From an uncultured Oscillospiraceae bacterium (GTDB lineage: Bacteria > Bacillota > Clostridia > Oscillospirales > Oscillospiraceae): a stretch of 64,000 nt of DNA. Both the position numbers and the translations under genes were made by a program. The stretch lies in assembly GCA_947625815.1 (NCBI GenBank), contig CANQPU010000010.1:1-64000 (forward strand). Reading direction: 5' to 3'. Each line of letters opens with the position of its first letter. The first letter of the stretch is position 1. The notes under the pieces are model-generated. The model did not search any database. It saw nothing but the letters and a program-made list of their open reading frames with translations, and had not been told where the DNA came from. Shown one piece after another: positions 16,101 through 22,858 of the stretch.

Positions 16101-17529
16101 TGAAGGCCGCACCGCGAAGGCGCTCCCGATCCCCGGCGGCGATCCGGAGGGCCGAGGACTCCCCGGAGAGCAGGCGGACCAGCTCCTCGATGGCGCCGCG
16201 CTTGCGTTCCCGGCCCATCCAGACGCCCTCGGCGTCGTTTTTCACCCTTTCCCGGACGAAAAGGAAAAAGCCGCCGCCGTATTTTTTGTTGAGCCCCTCC
16301 ACGGACGCCGCGGCCCGGGAGAGGATGCGCCCGTCCTCCCCCGTCCGTTTGGACCGGGCCTCCGGCAGATCGGCGAGGATGCCGAACATCAGGTTTTTCC
16401 CGGCGTCCCGGTTCAGAAGGCTGTACTCCTCCAGGAGCCCGGCGTATTTCTCCCCGTCCTTCTCCCCCGAGAGGAGGGCGGAGATGACGCAAACGGTGGC
16501 GGCGGACTCGGGCACGCCCTTCTCAAGCTCCAACCGGGGCAGTCTTTTCGGCCTGACGGCGCGCAGCAGCACCGCGTCCAGCACGGCCTTGACCAGCTCC
16601 GACACCGGCAAAAGGGCCAGGAGGGCGGCGAAAAGGGAGTCCGTCGCCACGCCGGCCAGGACGGTGAAAAAGAGCGTCCCCGCGGTGAAGGCGGCGATGT
16701 ACCCCTCCCCCGTATGCTCCCGGCGCTCCCGGCCCAGGGGGCGGCGGAAGATGTGGAAGCCCACATGGCGCTCCTCCCCGTTTTGGGCCAGCTCCAGCAC
16801 CTTTTTGGCCGCGTCCCGCTCGGAAAGGCCCCGCTTTTCCGCCAGACGCGCCAGCTCCCGGCGGTAGTCCCGGCGGGTCTCCTCGTCCATGAGGGGATAG
16901 ACGCCGGCCGGGTCCTGGCGCAGGAGCGCCTCGGTGACGTTGGCCTCCTCCAGCACGTCGCTCAGGTCCTCCGCGGCCAGCGCGCGCAGGGAGGTGAAGA
17001 TATTCCTCAAAAGCAGGGCGGCCTCGCCGTCGTCCTCGCCCGGGGCGGGCAGGACGGACTCCAGAAAGGCCGCCAGCTCCGCCATGACGGCGGGGACGAA
17101 GACGGAGAGCTCCCGCTCCGAAAGGGGGCGCGTCTTCTGGTACTCCCGCAGGAACAGGGCCATCCGCTCCCCCGTCACCTCCCCGCGGCCGGAGCGGACC
17201 AGGGCGGCGGCCGCCTCGCAGACCACGGCGCGGCGGCTCCCGGCGGCCCGGGGCAGTCTTCCGACGGGCCGGAGCGTCCGGGCGGCCGCCCGGCCCTCCC
17301 GCTCGGCGATGTACCAGTTGTCGGAAAACCACTCCCACGCCGGGGAGTCCTCGCCCGCCGGGGTCCGGGGCGTCAGGCGGGCGTGGAGACGCCGGAGCAC
17401 GGCCAGCGTGCGGTTGGCCTCCCGCGACCCCCGGACGTACCCCTCCGGCTCCAGGGACGCGGCGGTGTTCCGGGCAAAGTTGCCCAGGGTCGAATTTTCC
17501 ATGTAGATGCCGATGTCGGCGTCGCGCAT
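10189..17529 (-). CDS. Cyclic beta-1,2-glucan synthase-like protein (GT84, glycoamylase-like domain, GH94)
   Basis: Very large (2446 aa) membrane glucan synthase/phosphorylase of the NdvB/ChvB architecture. An N-terminal helical region with a membrane pair (about 280-325) precedes a GT84 glycosyltransferase domain (DADTRP about 480; RQERWTRGDWQ about 630). Further membrane segments follow (about 670-720 and 800-850). Next is the glycoamylase-like/GH189 domain proposed for cyclization (about 870-1220; HLYNWYDT, SHHLGMS). A GH94 domain occupies the C-terminal half (VGFRDQLQD about 2010, MHWWH about 2045, GDWNDGMD with the putative catalytic Asp about 2145). Expected product is cyclic beta-1,2-glucan made from UDP-glucose. 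ATG 17529 has GAGGAGG upstream. It is transcribed alone. No tailoring or export gene is adjacent. Confidence 0.88.
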   Translation of the reverse strand: MRDADIGIYMENSTLGNFARNTAASLEPEGYVRGSREANRTLAVLRRLHARLTPRTPAGEDSPAWEWFSDNWYIAEREGRAAARTLRPVGRLPRAAGSRRAVVCEAAAALVRSGRGEVTGERMALFLREYQKTRPLSERELSVFVPAVMAELAAFLESVLPAPGEDDGEAALLLRNIFTSLRALAAEDLSDVLEEANVTEALLRQDPAGVYPLMDEETRRDYRRELARLAEKRGLSERDAAKKVLELAQNGEERHVGFHIFRRPLGRERREHTGEGYIAAFTAGTLFFTVLAGVATDSLFAALLALLPVSELVKAVLDAVLLRAVRPKRLPRLELEKGVPESAATVCVISALLSGEKDGEKYAGLLEEYSLLNRDAGKNLMFGILADLPEARSKRTGEDGRILSRAAASVEGLNKKYGGGFFLFVRERVKNDAEGVWMGRERKRGAIEELVRLLSGESSALRIAAGDRERLRGAAFILTLDADTRPTAGSARELIGAALHPLNTPRIDGSLGRVVSGYAILEPRVSVDLGSAGRTDFSRIFAGVGGVDPYGSTVSDLYQDLFSEGIFMGKGLINVPVYRRVLDGTFPDNTVLSHDILEGAYLRCGLLSDVEFTDGWPGKVTSYFARQERWTRGDWQNLRWCARLIRGRDGALRRNNLTGLSRFKIFDNLRRSLVAPAVLLDLLLWAGFPSAATALSGALALAAYLSGVLIEFAGDLIRHDGSGRARYQSSVLPGPGGAIMRSAVRLMLLPMEAWTNARAAVTALWRMCVTHRGLLRWVTAGDAERRRVNTLLVNYRELLACPVAAALLLLVSRTPLGGALALVWAFTPAYAWALSRETAGKRRVSQRDRAFLLNRAGEIWRFFADHLTREDNFLPPDNVQLAPNIGAAHRTSPTNIGLAMLSCIAAADLGLITPQEASDRVKRTLETVERLEKWHGHLYNWYDTRTLAPLEPRYVSTVDSGNLTGALIAVKEWFYSRNDPETARRCGDLVDGADFTPLFDKKRKLFHIGIDLMKNAPTEGWYDLLASEARETSYIAVALGQVPKKHWRRLGRARVSLDRYSGMASWTGTMFEYLMPNLLLPCRPSSLLYESSRFCLFAQKRAHPGIPWGISESGFYAFDPGLAYRYKAHGVQRLALKRGMGAERVVSPYSTYLALPLDPAGASNNLRRLMGMGLAGPYGLYEAADFTPGRVREGRCEAVRSYMSHHLGMSLTAIANTLCGDVFPRRFMSDRRMAAFRELLEERLPTGRLTLRQPPRDVPTVPNRREAGGLVREFTETDAFSPACVPLSSGAYTVLFAETGKTRSRWRGLDLTCFDPAPDGAMGVEAYLRTPTGTLSLTPAPEFDGRTRYSCELTDMAGRIRSRAEGCSAVYTVSVPPSGEGEVRRVEVSAPAGVTEVSLVVVFEPVLRRWEDHASHPAFNRLSLEAAMERDVFTVTRRPRPGEGRVTLALAADTEFTAVTHRRRGDPPEAGDLLAWSPDMRVAVTVPIRLAMGKGRATVALAAAESREEAAAAARRMAARQEKEAVSRISAAALMLGMNQSEIRSALDLATPLLFGGDPGRTRTEERMRAPYGREELWKLGISGDLPVVAARVGSVAELAEAQNLIKRHALLSENGVESDLVLVLTDNGDYAAAQKTSVTDLLRRLGREGTLGVPGGVHITAEASPSPAPVLLLADVTVPLSEPPSPPLHRAATPRPLTPFFAGGGAPACRVGEDGRVLIALRDCLPGAAWSHILTNPNYGFVATECGTGFQWHLNSRLRKISPWVNDAMATEGPERLKLLLPQGERSLFADGGEEPTLIEYGFGWARWERDFGAVRSAVTAFVPPETDARIMTVELSGELTGVRLEYACRLLLGESEKDAKNLQISWENGQFTAKNPSGEFKKIPYTLLTSAAPEEVTSDWRRVLAGEFDGACGPAAFPCIAFRVPAAERLVIVSGCDAPGKLDRALKNAAQLLEETKEHWRGLCSALAVETPDRRLNTYLNGWAVYQIRACRMLARTSLYQNGGAVGFRDQLQDAAAMTLIDPAPARWQIRQAAAHQFPEGDVMHWWHQTPGGDKGVRTRCSDDLLWLCWALTDHVSRTGDLSILSDQEPFRVSEPLKDGERDRYETPGVSAETQSVLQHAIRAADLFLSRGTGAHGLARMLGGDWNDGMDRVGAGGRGESVWLTFFGSLTLRRMAELCERAGEEGCAQRYADAADRLLKAGENAWGGDWYLRGTYDDGRTLGAPGDGECQIDSVAQSFAFFAGADKLRTRRALRSAAARLWDRDRGVVKLFDPPFDRGETEPGYIKSYAPGFRENGGQYTHAAVWLAMALLESGQREEGARMLLDLAPWGRDGEVYAAEPYVLCGDVYTAPGLEGRGGWSWYTGSAGWYFRAATEALFGLRLRDGVLYVEPNLPDSLYPAAVALKVNGRELDIRLYPEGVLVNGEEYKKEGIRLYPAMETEKK

Positions 17530-17626
17530 ATCTTTTCCTCCTCGGGACGCGGAGCGGCGCGGGCAGACGCCCGCCCGCCTTTTTCATGTTCACATTATTA
17601 TCTGCCCCATCCGGTAAAAATATTCC

Positions 17627-17655
17627 TTGACAACCCGCCCGCTGGTGTGTATAAT
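17627..17655 (+). promoter_or_regulatory. Consensus sigma-A promoter for ylxM-ffh
   Basis: Perfect TTGACA (17627-17632), 17 bp, perfect TATAAT (17650-17655), 41 nt before ylxM. The strongest promoter in the window, as expected for an essential SRP/ribosome operon. Confidence 0.9.
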
Positions 17656-17696
17656 AAGTCCGCATTATAAAGCAAAAACGCTTTATAGGTGATCGG

Positions 17697-18050
17697 ATGA
17701 AAAAAGAGACCTTTGAATGGACGCTTCTCTACGATTTTTACGGGGAGCTCCTGACCGAGACACAGCGGGCGTATTTTGAGTACTACTACTCGGACGACCT
17801 GAGCCTCCGGGAGATCGCGGACCTGGCGGGCATTTCGCCCCAGGGGGTGCTGGCGGTCCTCAGGAGGAGCGAGGCCCTTCTGAGGGAGTATGAGGAGAAG
17901 ACCGGCGCGGTCCGGCGGTTCCGGGAGCAGGGCGCGAAGATCGCCGCGCTCCGGGAGAAGGCAGGACGGCTGGCGGAGATGACGGACGGCGAGGCCGGGG
18001 CCCTGGCGAGGGAGATCTTCGCCGGACTGGCCCAGTTGAATGGAGATTGA
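17697..18050 (+). CDS. ylxM: YlxM-family helix-turn-helix protein
   Basis: Small sigma-70 region 4-like protein (117 aa) usually encoded just ahead of ffh and thought to act with the signal recognition particle. The HTH core is visible as LTETQRAYFEYYYSDDLS then LREIADLAGISPQGV (about residues 18-55), followed by a charged helix. It ends 2 nt before the ffh start, in the conserved Firmicute order. Confidence 0.92.
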   Translation: MKKETFEWTLLYDFYGELLTETQRAYFEYYYSDDLSLREIADLAGISPQGVLAVLRRSEALLREYEEKTGAVRRFREQGAKIAALREKAGRLAEMTDGEAGALAREIFAGLAQLNGD

Positions 18051-18052
18051 GT

Positions 18053-19399
18053 ATGGCATTTGAATCCCTGTCTGACCGGCTGGGCAATGTGTTCAAAAAG
18101 CTGCGCGGCAAGGGCAGGCTTTCCGAGGCGGACGTCAAGGAGGCCATGCGGGAGGTCCGCATGGCGCTGCTGGAGGCCGACGTGAGCTATAAGGTGGTCC
18201 GGGACTTCGTCAGGACCTGCACGGAGCGCTGTGAGGGCGCGGAGGTGCTGGAGTCCCTCACGCCGGCCCAGATGGTGGTCAAGATCGTCAACGAGGAGCT
18301 TGTAAAGCTCATGGGCTCCACCACCGCGAAGCTCAACATCTCCCCCAGGGGGCTGACCGTGGTGATGCTGGTGGGCCTTCAGGGCGCCGGCAAGACCACC
18401 AACGGCGCGAAGCTGGCCGCCCTCATCCGCAAGCAGAACGGGCGGCGTCCGCTCCTGGTCGCCTGCGACATCTACCGCCCCGCGGCCATCAAGCAGCTGG
18501 AGACGGTGGGGGCGCAGCTCGATATCCCCGTCTTTCAGATGGGCACCGAGGATCCGGTGACCATCGCCAGGACGGCCGTTTCCCACGCCAAGAAAAACGG
18601 CAACGATCTGGTGATCCTGGACACCGCCGGGCGGCTGCACATCGACGAGGCGCTGATGGACGAGCTGAAGGCCATCAAGCGGGAGGTGGAGCCGGACGAG
18701 ATCCTGCTGGTGGTGGACGCCATGACCGGGCAGGACGCGGTGAACGCCGCCTCCGCCTTTGACGAGGCGCTGGGCATCACCGGCATCATGCTCACCAAGC
18801 TGGACGGCGACGCCCGGGGCGGCGCGGCCCTGTCGGTCCGGGCCGTTACGGGAAAGCCCATCAAGTTCTGCGGCTCCGGCGAGAAGCTGGACGCCATTGA
18901 GCCCTTCCATCCCGACCGCATGGCCAGCCGGATCCTGGGCATGGGTGATATGCTGACGCTCATCGAGAAGGCCGAGCGGAGCTTTGACGAGGAAAAGGCC
19001 CGGGAGCTGGCGGAGAAGATGCGGAAAAACGCCTTCACGCTCCAGGACTATTACGATCAGCTCCAGCAGCTCAAGCAGATGGGGGGTCTTGGCGACATCG
19101 CCGGGATGCTCCCCGGGTCCATGGGCAAGGCCGTGGCCGGGGCGAAGCTGGACGAAAAGCAGATGAGCCGGACCGAGGCCATCATCCTGTCCATGACGCC
19201 GAAGGAGCGGAACGACCCGTCCGTTATCAACTCCAGCCGCAAAAAGCGGATCGCCGCCGGATCCGGCACCGAGGTGGTGGACGTGAACCGGCTCCTCAAG
19301 CAGTATGAGATGATGCGGGACCTCACCAGGCAGATGTCCCGCGGGCGGCTCCCGGGCTTTTTGGGCGGGGGGAAGCGCCGCGGCGGGTTCCCGTTTTAG
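18053..19399 (+). CDS. ffh: Signal recognition particle protein Ffh (SRP54)
   Basis: GTPase of the signal recognition particle, which binds 4.5S/6S RNA and nascent signal sequences and delivers them to FtsY. N domain about 1-90; G domain with GLQGAGKTT (P loop, about 107-115), DTAGR, TKLDGDARGG; Met-rich M domain after about 300 with MSRTEAIILSMTPKER and a C terminus rich in Gly and Arg. 448 aa, normal length. ATG 18053 has GGAG at 7 nt; an in-frame TTG at 18047 is less likely. Confidence 0.98.
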   Translation: MAFESLSDRLGNVFKKLRGKGRLSEADVKEAMREVRMALLEADVSYKVVRDFVRTCTERCEGAEVLESLTPAQMVVKIVNEELVKLMGSTTAKLNISPRGLTVVMLVGLQGAGKTTNGAKLAALIRKQNGRRPLLVACDIYRPAAIKQLETVGAQLDIPVFQMGTEDPVTIARTAVSHAKKNGNDLVILDTAGRLHIDEALMDELKAIKREVEPDEILLVVDAMTGQDAVNAASAFDEALGITGIMLTKLDGDARGGAALSVRAVTGKPIKFCGSGEKLDAIEPFHPDRMASRILGMGDMLTLIEKAERSFDEEKARELAEKMRKNAFTLQDYYDQLQQLKQMGGLGDIAGMLPGSMGKAVAGAKLDEKQMSRTEAIILSMTPKERNDPSVINSSRKKRIAAGSGTEVVDVNRLLKQYEMMRDLTRQMSRGRLPGFLGGGKRRGGFPF

Positions 19400-19462
19400 G
19401 AATCAATTATCTTTACGATATTTGAAATAAACATTTTTATTCTTTTTTGGAGGTACAGAAAA

Positions 19463-19702
19463 ATGGTAAAGATCAGACTTCGCAGGATGGGCGCCAAGAA
19501 GGCCCCCTTTTACAGGATCGTCGTGGCGGACTCCCGCTATCCCCGTGACGGCCGCTTCATCGAGGAGCTGGGCACCTACGATCCCCGCACCGAGCCCAGC
19601 ACCGTCAAGATCGACGGCGACAAGGCAAAGGAGTGGATCCGCAACGGCGCTCAGCCCACCGACACCGTCAAGGCCCTTCTCAAGAACGCCGGCGTTCTTT
19701 GA
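19463..19702 (+). CDS. rpsP: 30S ribosomal protein S16
   Basis: 79-aa S16 with the canonical start ([20 protein letters not shown]) and [20 protein letters not shown] lies 10 nt upstream. The 60-nt gap after ffh is A+T-rich and has no hairpin, so it is probably co-transcribed with ffh. Confidence 0.98.
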   Translation: MVKIRLRRMGAKKAPFYRIVVADSRYPRDGRFIEELGTYDPRTEPSTVKIDGDKAKEWIRNGAQPTDTVKALLKNAGVL

Positions 19703-19715
19703 TCGGTGACCCGCC

Positions 19716-19949
19716 ATGAAGGAACTGCTGCTCTATATCGCGCGAAATCTCGTGGACAGTCCCGATGAGGTGACGGTCACGGAGCGCGAGGACGGGGACA
19801 AGACCGTCTTTGAGCTTCGCGTGGCCCCCGCCGATATGGGCAAGGTCATTGGCCGCCACGGGAAGATCGCCAAGGAGATCCGCACCCTGATGCGCTCTGT
19901 GGCGCAGAGGCAGGGAAAGCATATCAGTGTGGATATAGTGGACGACTGA
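19716..19949 (+). CDS. khpA: KH-domain RNA-binding protein KhpA
   Basis: 77-aa single KH domain with the GxxG loop (VIGRHGKI, about residues 46-53). KhpA binds RNA, often with KhpB, and affects cell division and elongation in Firmicutes. It lies 13 nt after rpsP in the conserved ffh-rpsP-khpA-rimM-trmD order. Repeat element B begins right after its stop codon. Confidence 0.95.
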   Translation: MKELLLYIARNLVDSPDEVTVTEREDGDKTVFELRVAPADMGKVIGRHGKIAKEIRTLMRSVAQRQGKHISVDIVDD

Positions 19950-19950
19950 C

Positions 19951-20075
19951 ATTTGAAAAAGGCCGTTCGGCCTTTTTCAAATAAAGGAAACGTGCGGGAA
20001 AAATCCCTGAATTCTCCGGAATTCAGGGATTTTTCCCTGCTGTCGCCCCGCGCGCGCCCCGACGGGGCACCGCCT
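19951..20075 (+). repeat. Structured dispersed element, copy B (3'-truncated)
   Basis: Begins 1 nt after khpA. Stem 1 is ATTTGAAAAAGGCC (19951-19964) with its perfect complement (19969-19982). Then come the GGAAACGTGCGG linker and stem 2, 19996-20014 with 20019-20037 (19 bp, GAATTC-TCCG-GAATTC tip), then TGCTGTCGCC and the GCGCGCGCC box with a small GCCCC/GGGGC hairpin. The 3' half found in the other copies (CACTTG, stem 3 return strand, stem 4) is missing. Stem 1 could act as a terminator or processing site after khpA. Confidence 0.8.
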
Positions 20076-20324
20076 GCCATCAGGGCTCCCCGGGGGTGTC
20101 TCCAGTAGGGGGCCCGCAGGCCCCCTAACTGGTCGTTTTTAAAAGGAGGGGTCCAGGGGAGGGCAAAGGGAGCCGCGCAGCGGCGGAAGTGCCGCTTGAC
20201 GGCAAAATCGAAATCCCTCCCCTGGCCGCTTTTCGCCCCTTTGTTACTTTCCGCGCTTTTGGCGGGTCAAAAGCGTGGAAAGTAAGTCCGCCGCCCGCAA
20301 GGGCGGACACTCTTTTAATTACGA
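20076..20324 (+). repeat. Palindrome-rich intergenic module (second repeat-like unit)
   Basis: No gene seen. Three nested structures are visible: a hairpin CCAGTAGGGGGCC/GGCCCCCT-ACTGG around 20102-20132, CCAGGGGAGGG (from about 20153) pairing with CCCTCCCCTGG (to about 20226), and TTACTTTCCGCGCTTTTG (about 20244) with CAAAAGCGTGGAAAGTAA (to about 20285), one mismatch. It has the look of a structured intergenic repeat of gut Clostridia, but it is single-copy here, so repeat status is inferred. Confidence 0.5.
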
Positions 20325-20353
20325 TTGATTTACCGCCAAAACTGTGCTAAACT
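20325..20353 (+). promoter_or_regulatory. Sigma-A-like promoter for rimM-trmD
   Basis: TTGATT (20325-20330), 17 bp, TAAACT (20348-20353), 30 nt before rimM. It would restore transcription downstream of the palindromic insertions that separate khpA from rimM. Confidence 0.65.
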
Positions 20354-20383
20354 ATCCTCAACTACGCTTATGGATGTGAGAGA

Positions 20384-20863
20384 ATGGACCTGATCGAGAC
20401 CGGGAAAATCGTGAATACCCACGCTCTCCGGGGCGAGGTGAAGATCGAGCCCTGGGCGGACTCGGCGGAGGCGTTCTGCCGGTTCGCAAGGCTGTTTCTT
20501 GACGGCGAGGAACGCGCTGTCGAGCGGGCCCGGGTGCAGAAGGGCTTTGTCATCGCAAAGCTTGCGGGCATCGACACCGTCGAGGACGCGGAGAAGGCGA
20601 AAAATCACATCGTCTACGTCCCCCGGGAGGACATTGACCTTGAGGAGGGCGGATATCTCATCGCCGACCTTGTGGGCCTGCGCGCCGTGGACACGGAGGG
20701 CGCGCAGCTTGGGAAGGTCACCGGCATCCTGACGCCCCCGGGCGGCGAGGTGCTGGAAATACAGGGGCAGCGCGAGATCCTGGTGCCCCTGCGGGGAGAT
20801 TTCGTGACGGGCGTGGACATTGAGTCCGGAGTCGTGACGATCCGGCTCATCGAGGGTATGTGA
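20384..20863 (+). CDS. rimM: Ribosome maturation factor RimM
   Basis: Assists 30S head maturation by binding S19. 159 aa with the N-terminal beta-barrel (IVNTHALRGEVKI, about residues 10-22) and C-terminal PRC barrel (VGLRAVDTEGAQLG). The ribosome binding site is weak (GAGAG close to the ATG). Its stop overlaps the trmD start as TGATG. Confidence 0.95.
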   Translation: MDLIETGKIVNTHALRGEVKIEPWADSAEAFCRFARLFLDGEERAVERARVQKGFVIAKLAGIDTVEDAEKAKNHIVYVPREDIDLEEGGYLIADLVGLRAVDTEGAQLGKVTGILTPPGGEVLEIQGQREILVPLRGDFVTGVDIESGVVTIRLIEGM

Positions 20864-21642
20864 TGAAATACTGGATCGACATTATGACCCTGTTCCCCGA
20901 CACCGTGGGGGACATGATGAACGAGTCCATTCTGGGCCGCGCCCAGGACCGGGGCATCATCCGCATCGAGACCCATCAGATCCGGGACTACACCACCAAC
21001 AAGCAGTGCCAGGTGGACGACTACCCCTATGGCGGCGGGCGCGGATGCGTCATGCAGGCCCAGCCGCTTCACGACTGCTGGAGGTTCCTCTGCAAGGCCC
21101 ACCGGGAGCGGGTCCACACGATCTTCCTCTCCCCCTGCGGGAAGCCCTTCACCCAGGAGGACGCCCGGCGGCTGGCGGCCGATTACGACAAGCTCATCCT
21201 TGTCTGCGGGCACTATGAGGGCGTGGACCAGCGCTTCATCGACGAGTGCGTGGACGAGGAATTAAGCCTGGGGGACTTCGTCCTCACGGGCGGGGAGATC
21301 CCCGCCATGGCCGTGGCGGACGCGGTGTGCCGGCTCGTCCCCGGCGTGCTGCCGGACCCGGAGTGCTTTGAGAACGAGTCCCACTGGGCAGGGCTTTTGG
21401 AGTACCCCCAGTACTCCCGGCCCGAGGTGTGGCGGGGCAGGCGGGTGCCGCCGGTGCTGCTCTCCGGCGACCACGCGAAGATCGCCCGGTGGCGGCGCAA
21501 GCAGTCCATTCTCCGCACCAGGCTCCGGCGGCCGGATATGTACGAAAAGCTGACCTTCGCGGACACAAAGCAGGAGCGCAGGCTCCTGGCCGAAATCGAA
21601 GAGGAATTGGAGGAAAGTAAAAATGGATCCGAGGTTCGATAA
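20863..21642 (+). CDS. trmD: tRNA (guanosine(37)-N1)-methyltransferase
   Basis: SPOUT methyltransferase making m1G37 in tRNAs, including the tRNA-Pro seen at the right edge. Trefoil-knot motifs YGGGRGCVMQ (about residues 53-62), CGHYEGVD and SLGDFVLTGGE are intact. 259 aa from ATG 20863; a GTG at 20860 is an alternative. Stop-start overlap with rimM is 1 nt, and the 3' end overlaps the following aminopeptidase gene by 20 nt. rplS, which often follows, is absent. Confidence 0.97.
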   Translation: MKYWIDIMTLFPDTVGDMMNESILGRAQDRGIIRIETHQIRDYTTNKQCQVDDYPYGGGRGCVMQAQPLHDCWRFLCKAHRERVHTIFLSPCGKPFTQEDARRLAADYDKLILVCGHYEGVDQRFIDECVDEELSLGDFVLTGGEIPAMAVADAVCRLVPGVLPDPECFENESHWAGLLEYPQYSRPEVWRGRRVPPVLLSGDHAKIARWRRKQSILRTRLRRPDMYEKLTFADTKQERRLLAEIEEELEESKNGSEVR

Positions 21643-22855
21643 ATACGCAAAGCTTTTGATCAACGTGGGCATCCACGTCCAGCCGGGGCAGACGCTGGTG
21701 TTGAACTGCCCTGTGGATCAGGCCGCCTTCGCGCGGCTCCTGGTCAGGGAGGCGTACAGCGCCGGGGCCCGGGAGGTGGTCATGCGCTGGAACGACCAGG
21801 CGATCAGCCGGGAGACGTATCTCCACGCCGCCGACGAGATCTTCGACCAGGTGCGCCCCTGGCAGGCGGACATGCTCAACACCCTGGCCCGGGAGGGGGC
21901 GGCGTTCCTCTCCATCGACAGCTCCGACCCCGACGGCATGAACGGCATCGACCACTCCCGTCAGGTGCGCCAGAGCCGGGTCTTCGGCCCCGCCGTCCGG
22001 GAGTACCGGGAGATGCAGATGTCCGACAAGGTCCAGTGGTGCATCGCCGCCATGCCCCAGCCGGAGTGGGCAAAAAAAATGTTCCCCGGCGTTCCCGGGG
22101 ACGAGGCCATGGAAAAGCTGACCGACGCCATATTCGCCGCTATGCGGGTGAGCGCGGACAACGACCCGGTGGAGGCGTGGCGCCTGCACAACGGGGAGCT
22201 GAACGCCCGCAAGAAAAAGCTCACCGAGTATGATTTCCGGTCTCTCCGCTACTCAAACTCCCTGGGCACCGATCTGGTCATCGAGCTGCCCCAGGGGCAC
22301 TACTGGGACGGCGGAAATTCCACCTCCGCCGGGGGCGTCCAATTCAACGCCAACATGCCCACGGAGGAGATCTTCACGGCCCCCCGCCGGGACGGCGTCA
22401 ACGGGCGGGTGGTGTCCACCAAGCCCTTCGACGTGGGCGGGGTCATCATCCCGCGCTTCGCCTTCACCTTCAAGGACGGCAGGATCGTGGGCGTGGAGGC
22501 GGAGGACCCCCGCCACCGGGAGCTTTTGGAGGCGGAGATCGCGCTGGACGAGGGCGCATCGTATCTCGGCGAGGTGGCGCTGGTGCCCTATGACTCCCCC
22601 ATCTCCAACATGGATGTGCTTTTCTACGACACGCTCTTCGACGAGAACGCCAGCTGCCATCTGGCCTTCGGCGCCAGCTACCCCACCGTCCGGGGCGGCG
22701 CGGACATGACGGAGGCGGAGCGTCTGGCCGCCGGGCTCAACCAGTCCATCACCCACGAGGATTTCATGGTGGGCTCCCGGGACCTCTCCATCGTGGGCAC
22801 CACCCGGGACGGCCGGGAGATCCCCGTGTTCGTCAACGGCAATTTTGCCTTCTGA
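21623..22855 (+). CDS. M29-family aminopeptidase (thermophilic type, AmpS/PepS-like)
   Basis: Cobalt/zinc aminopeptidase, 410 aa, normal for the family. Conserved blocks include the N-terminal YAKLLINVGIHVQPGQTL, the metal-ligand region MPTEEIFTAPRRDGVNG (about residues 247-263), LDEGASYLGEVALV and HLAFG near the C terminus. It probably trims cytoplasmic peptides. GAGGAAAG lies about 8 nt upstream, inside trmD; the 20-nt overlap suggests coupling. Confidence 0.92.
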   Translation: MDPRFDKYAKLLINVGIHVQPGQTLVLNCPVDQAAFARLLVREAYSAGAREVVMRWNDQAISRETYLHAADEIFDQVRPWQADMLNTLAREGAAFLSIDSSDPDGMNGIDHSRQVRQSRVFGPAVREYREMQMSDKVQWCIAAMPQPEWAKKMFPGVPGDEAMEKLTDAIFAAMRVSADNDPVEAWRLHNGELNARKKKLTEYDFRSLRYSNSLGTDLVIELPQGHYWDGGNSTSAGGVQFNANMPTEEIFTAPRRDGVNGRVVSTKPFDVGGVIIPRFAFTFKDGRIVGVEAEDPRHRELLEAEIALDEGASYLGEVALVPYDSPISNMDVLFYDTLFDENASCHLAFGASYPTVRGGADMTEAERLAAGLNQSITHEDFMVGSRDLSIVGTTRDGREIPVFVNGNFAF

Positions 22856-22858
22856 GCC

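Noticed and set aside
10618-17670. A 2350-codon open frame on the plus strand opposite the glucan synthase
   Set aside because: It is a mirror of the real gene: low-complexity Arg/Gly/Pro/Ala translation, no ribosome binding site and no family motifs. G+C-rich codon usage keeps the antisense frame free of stops.
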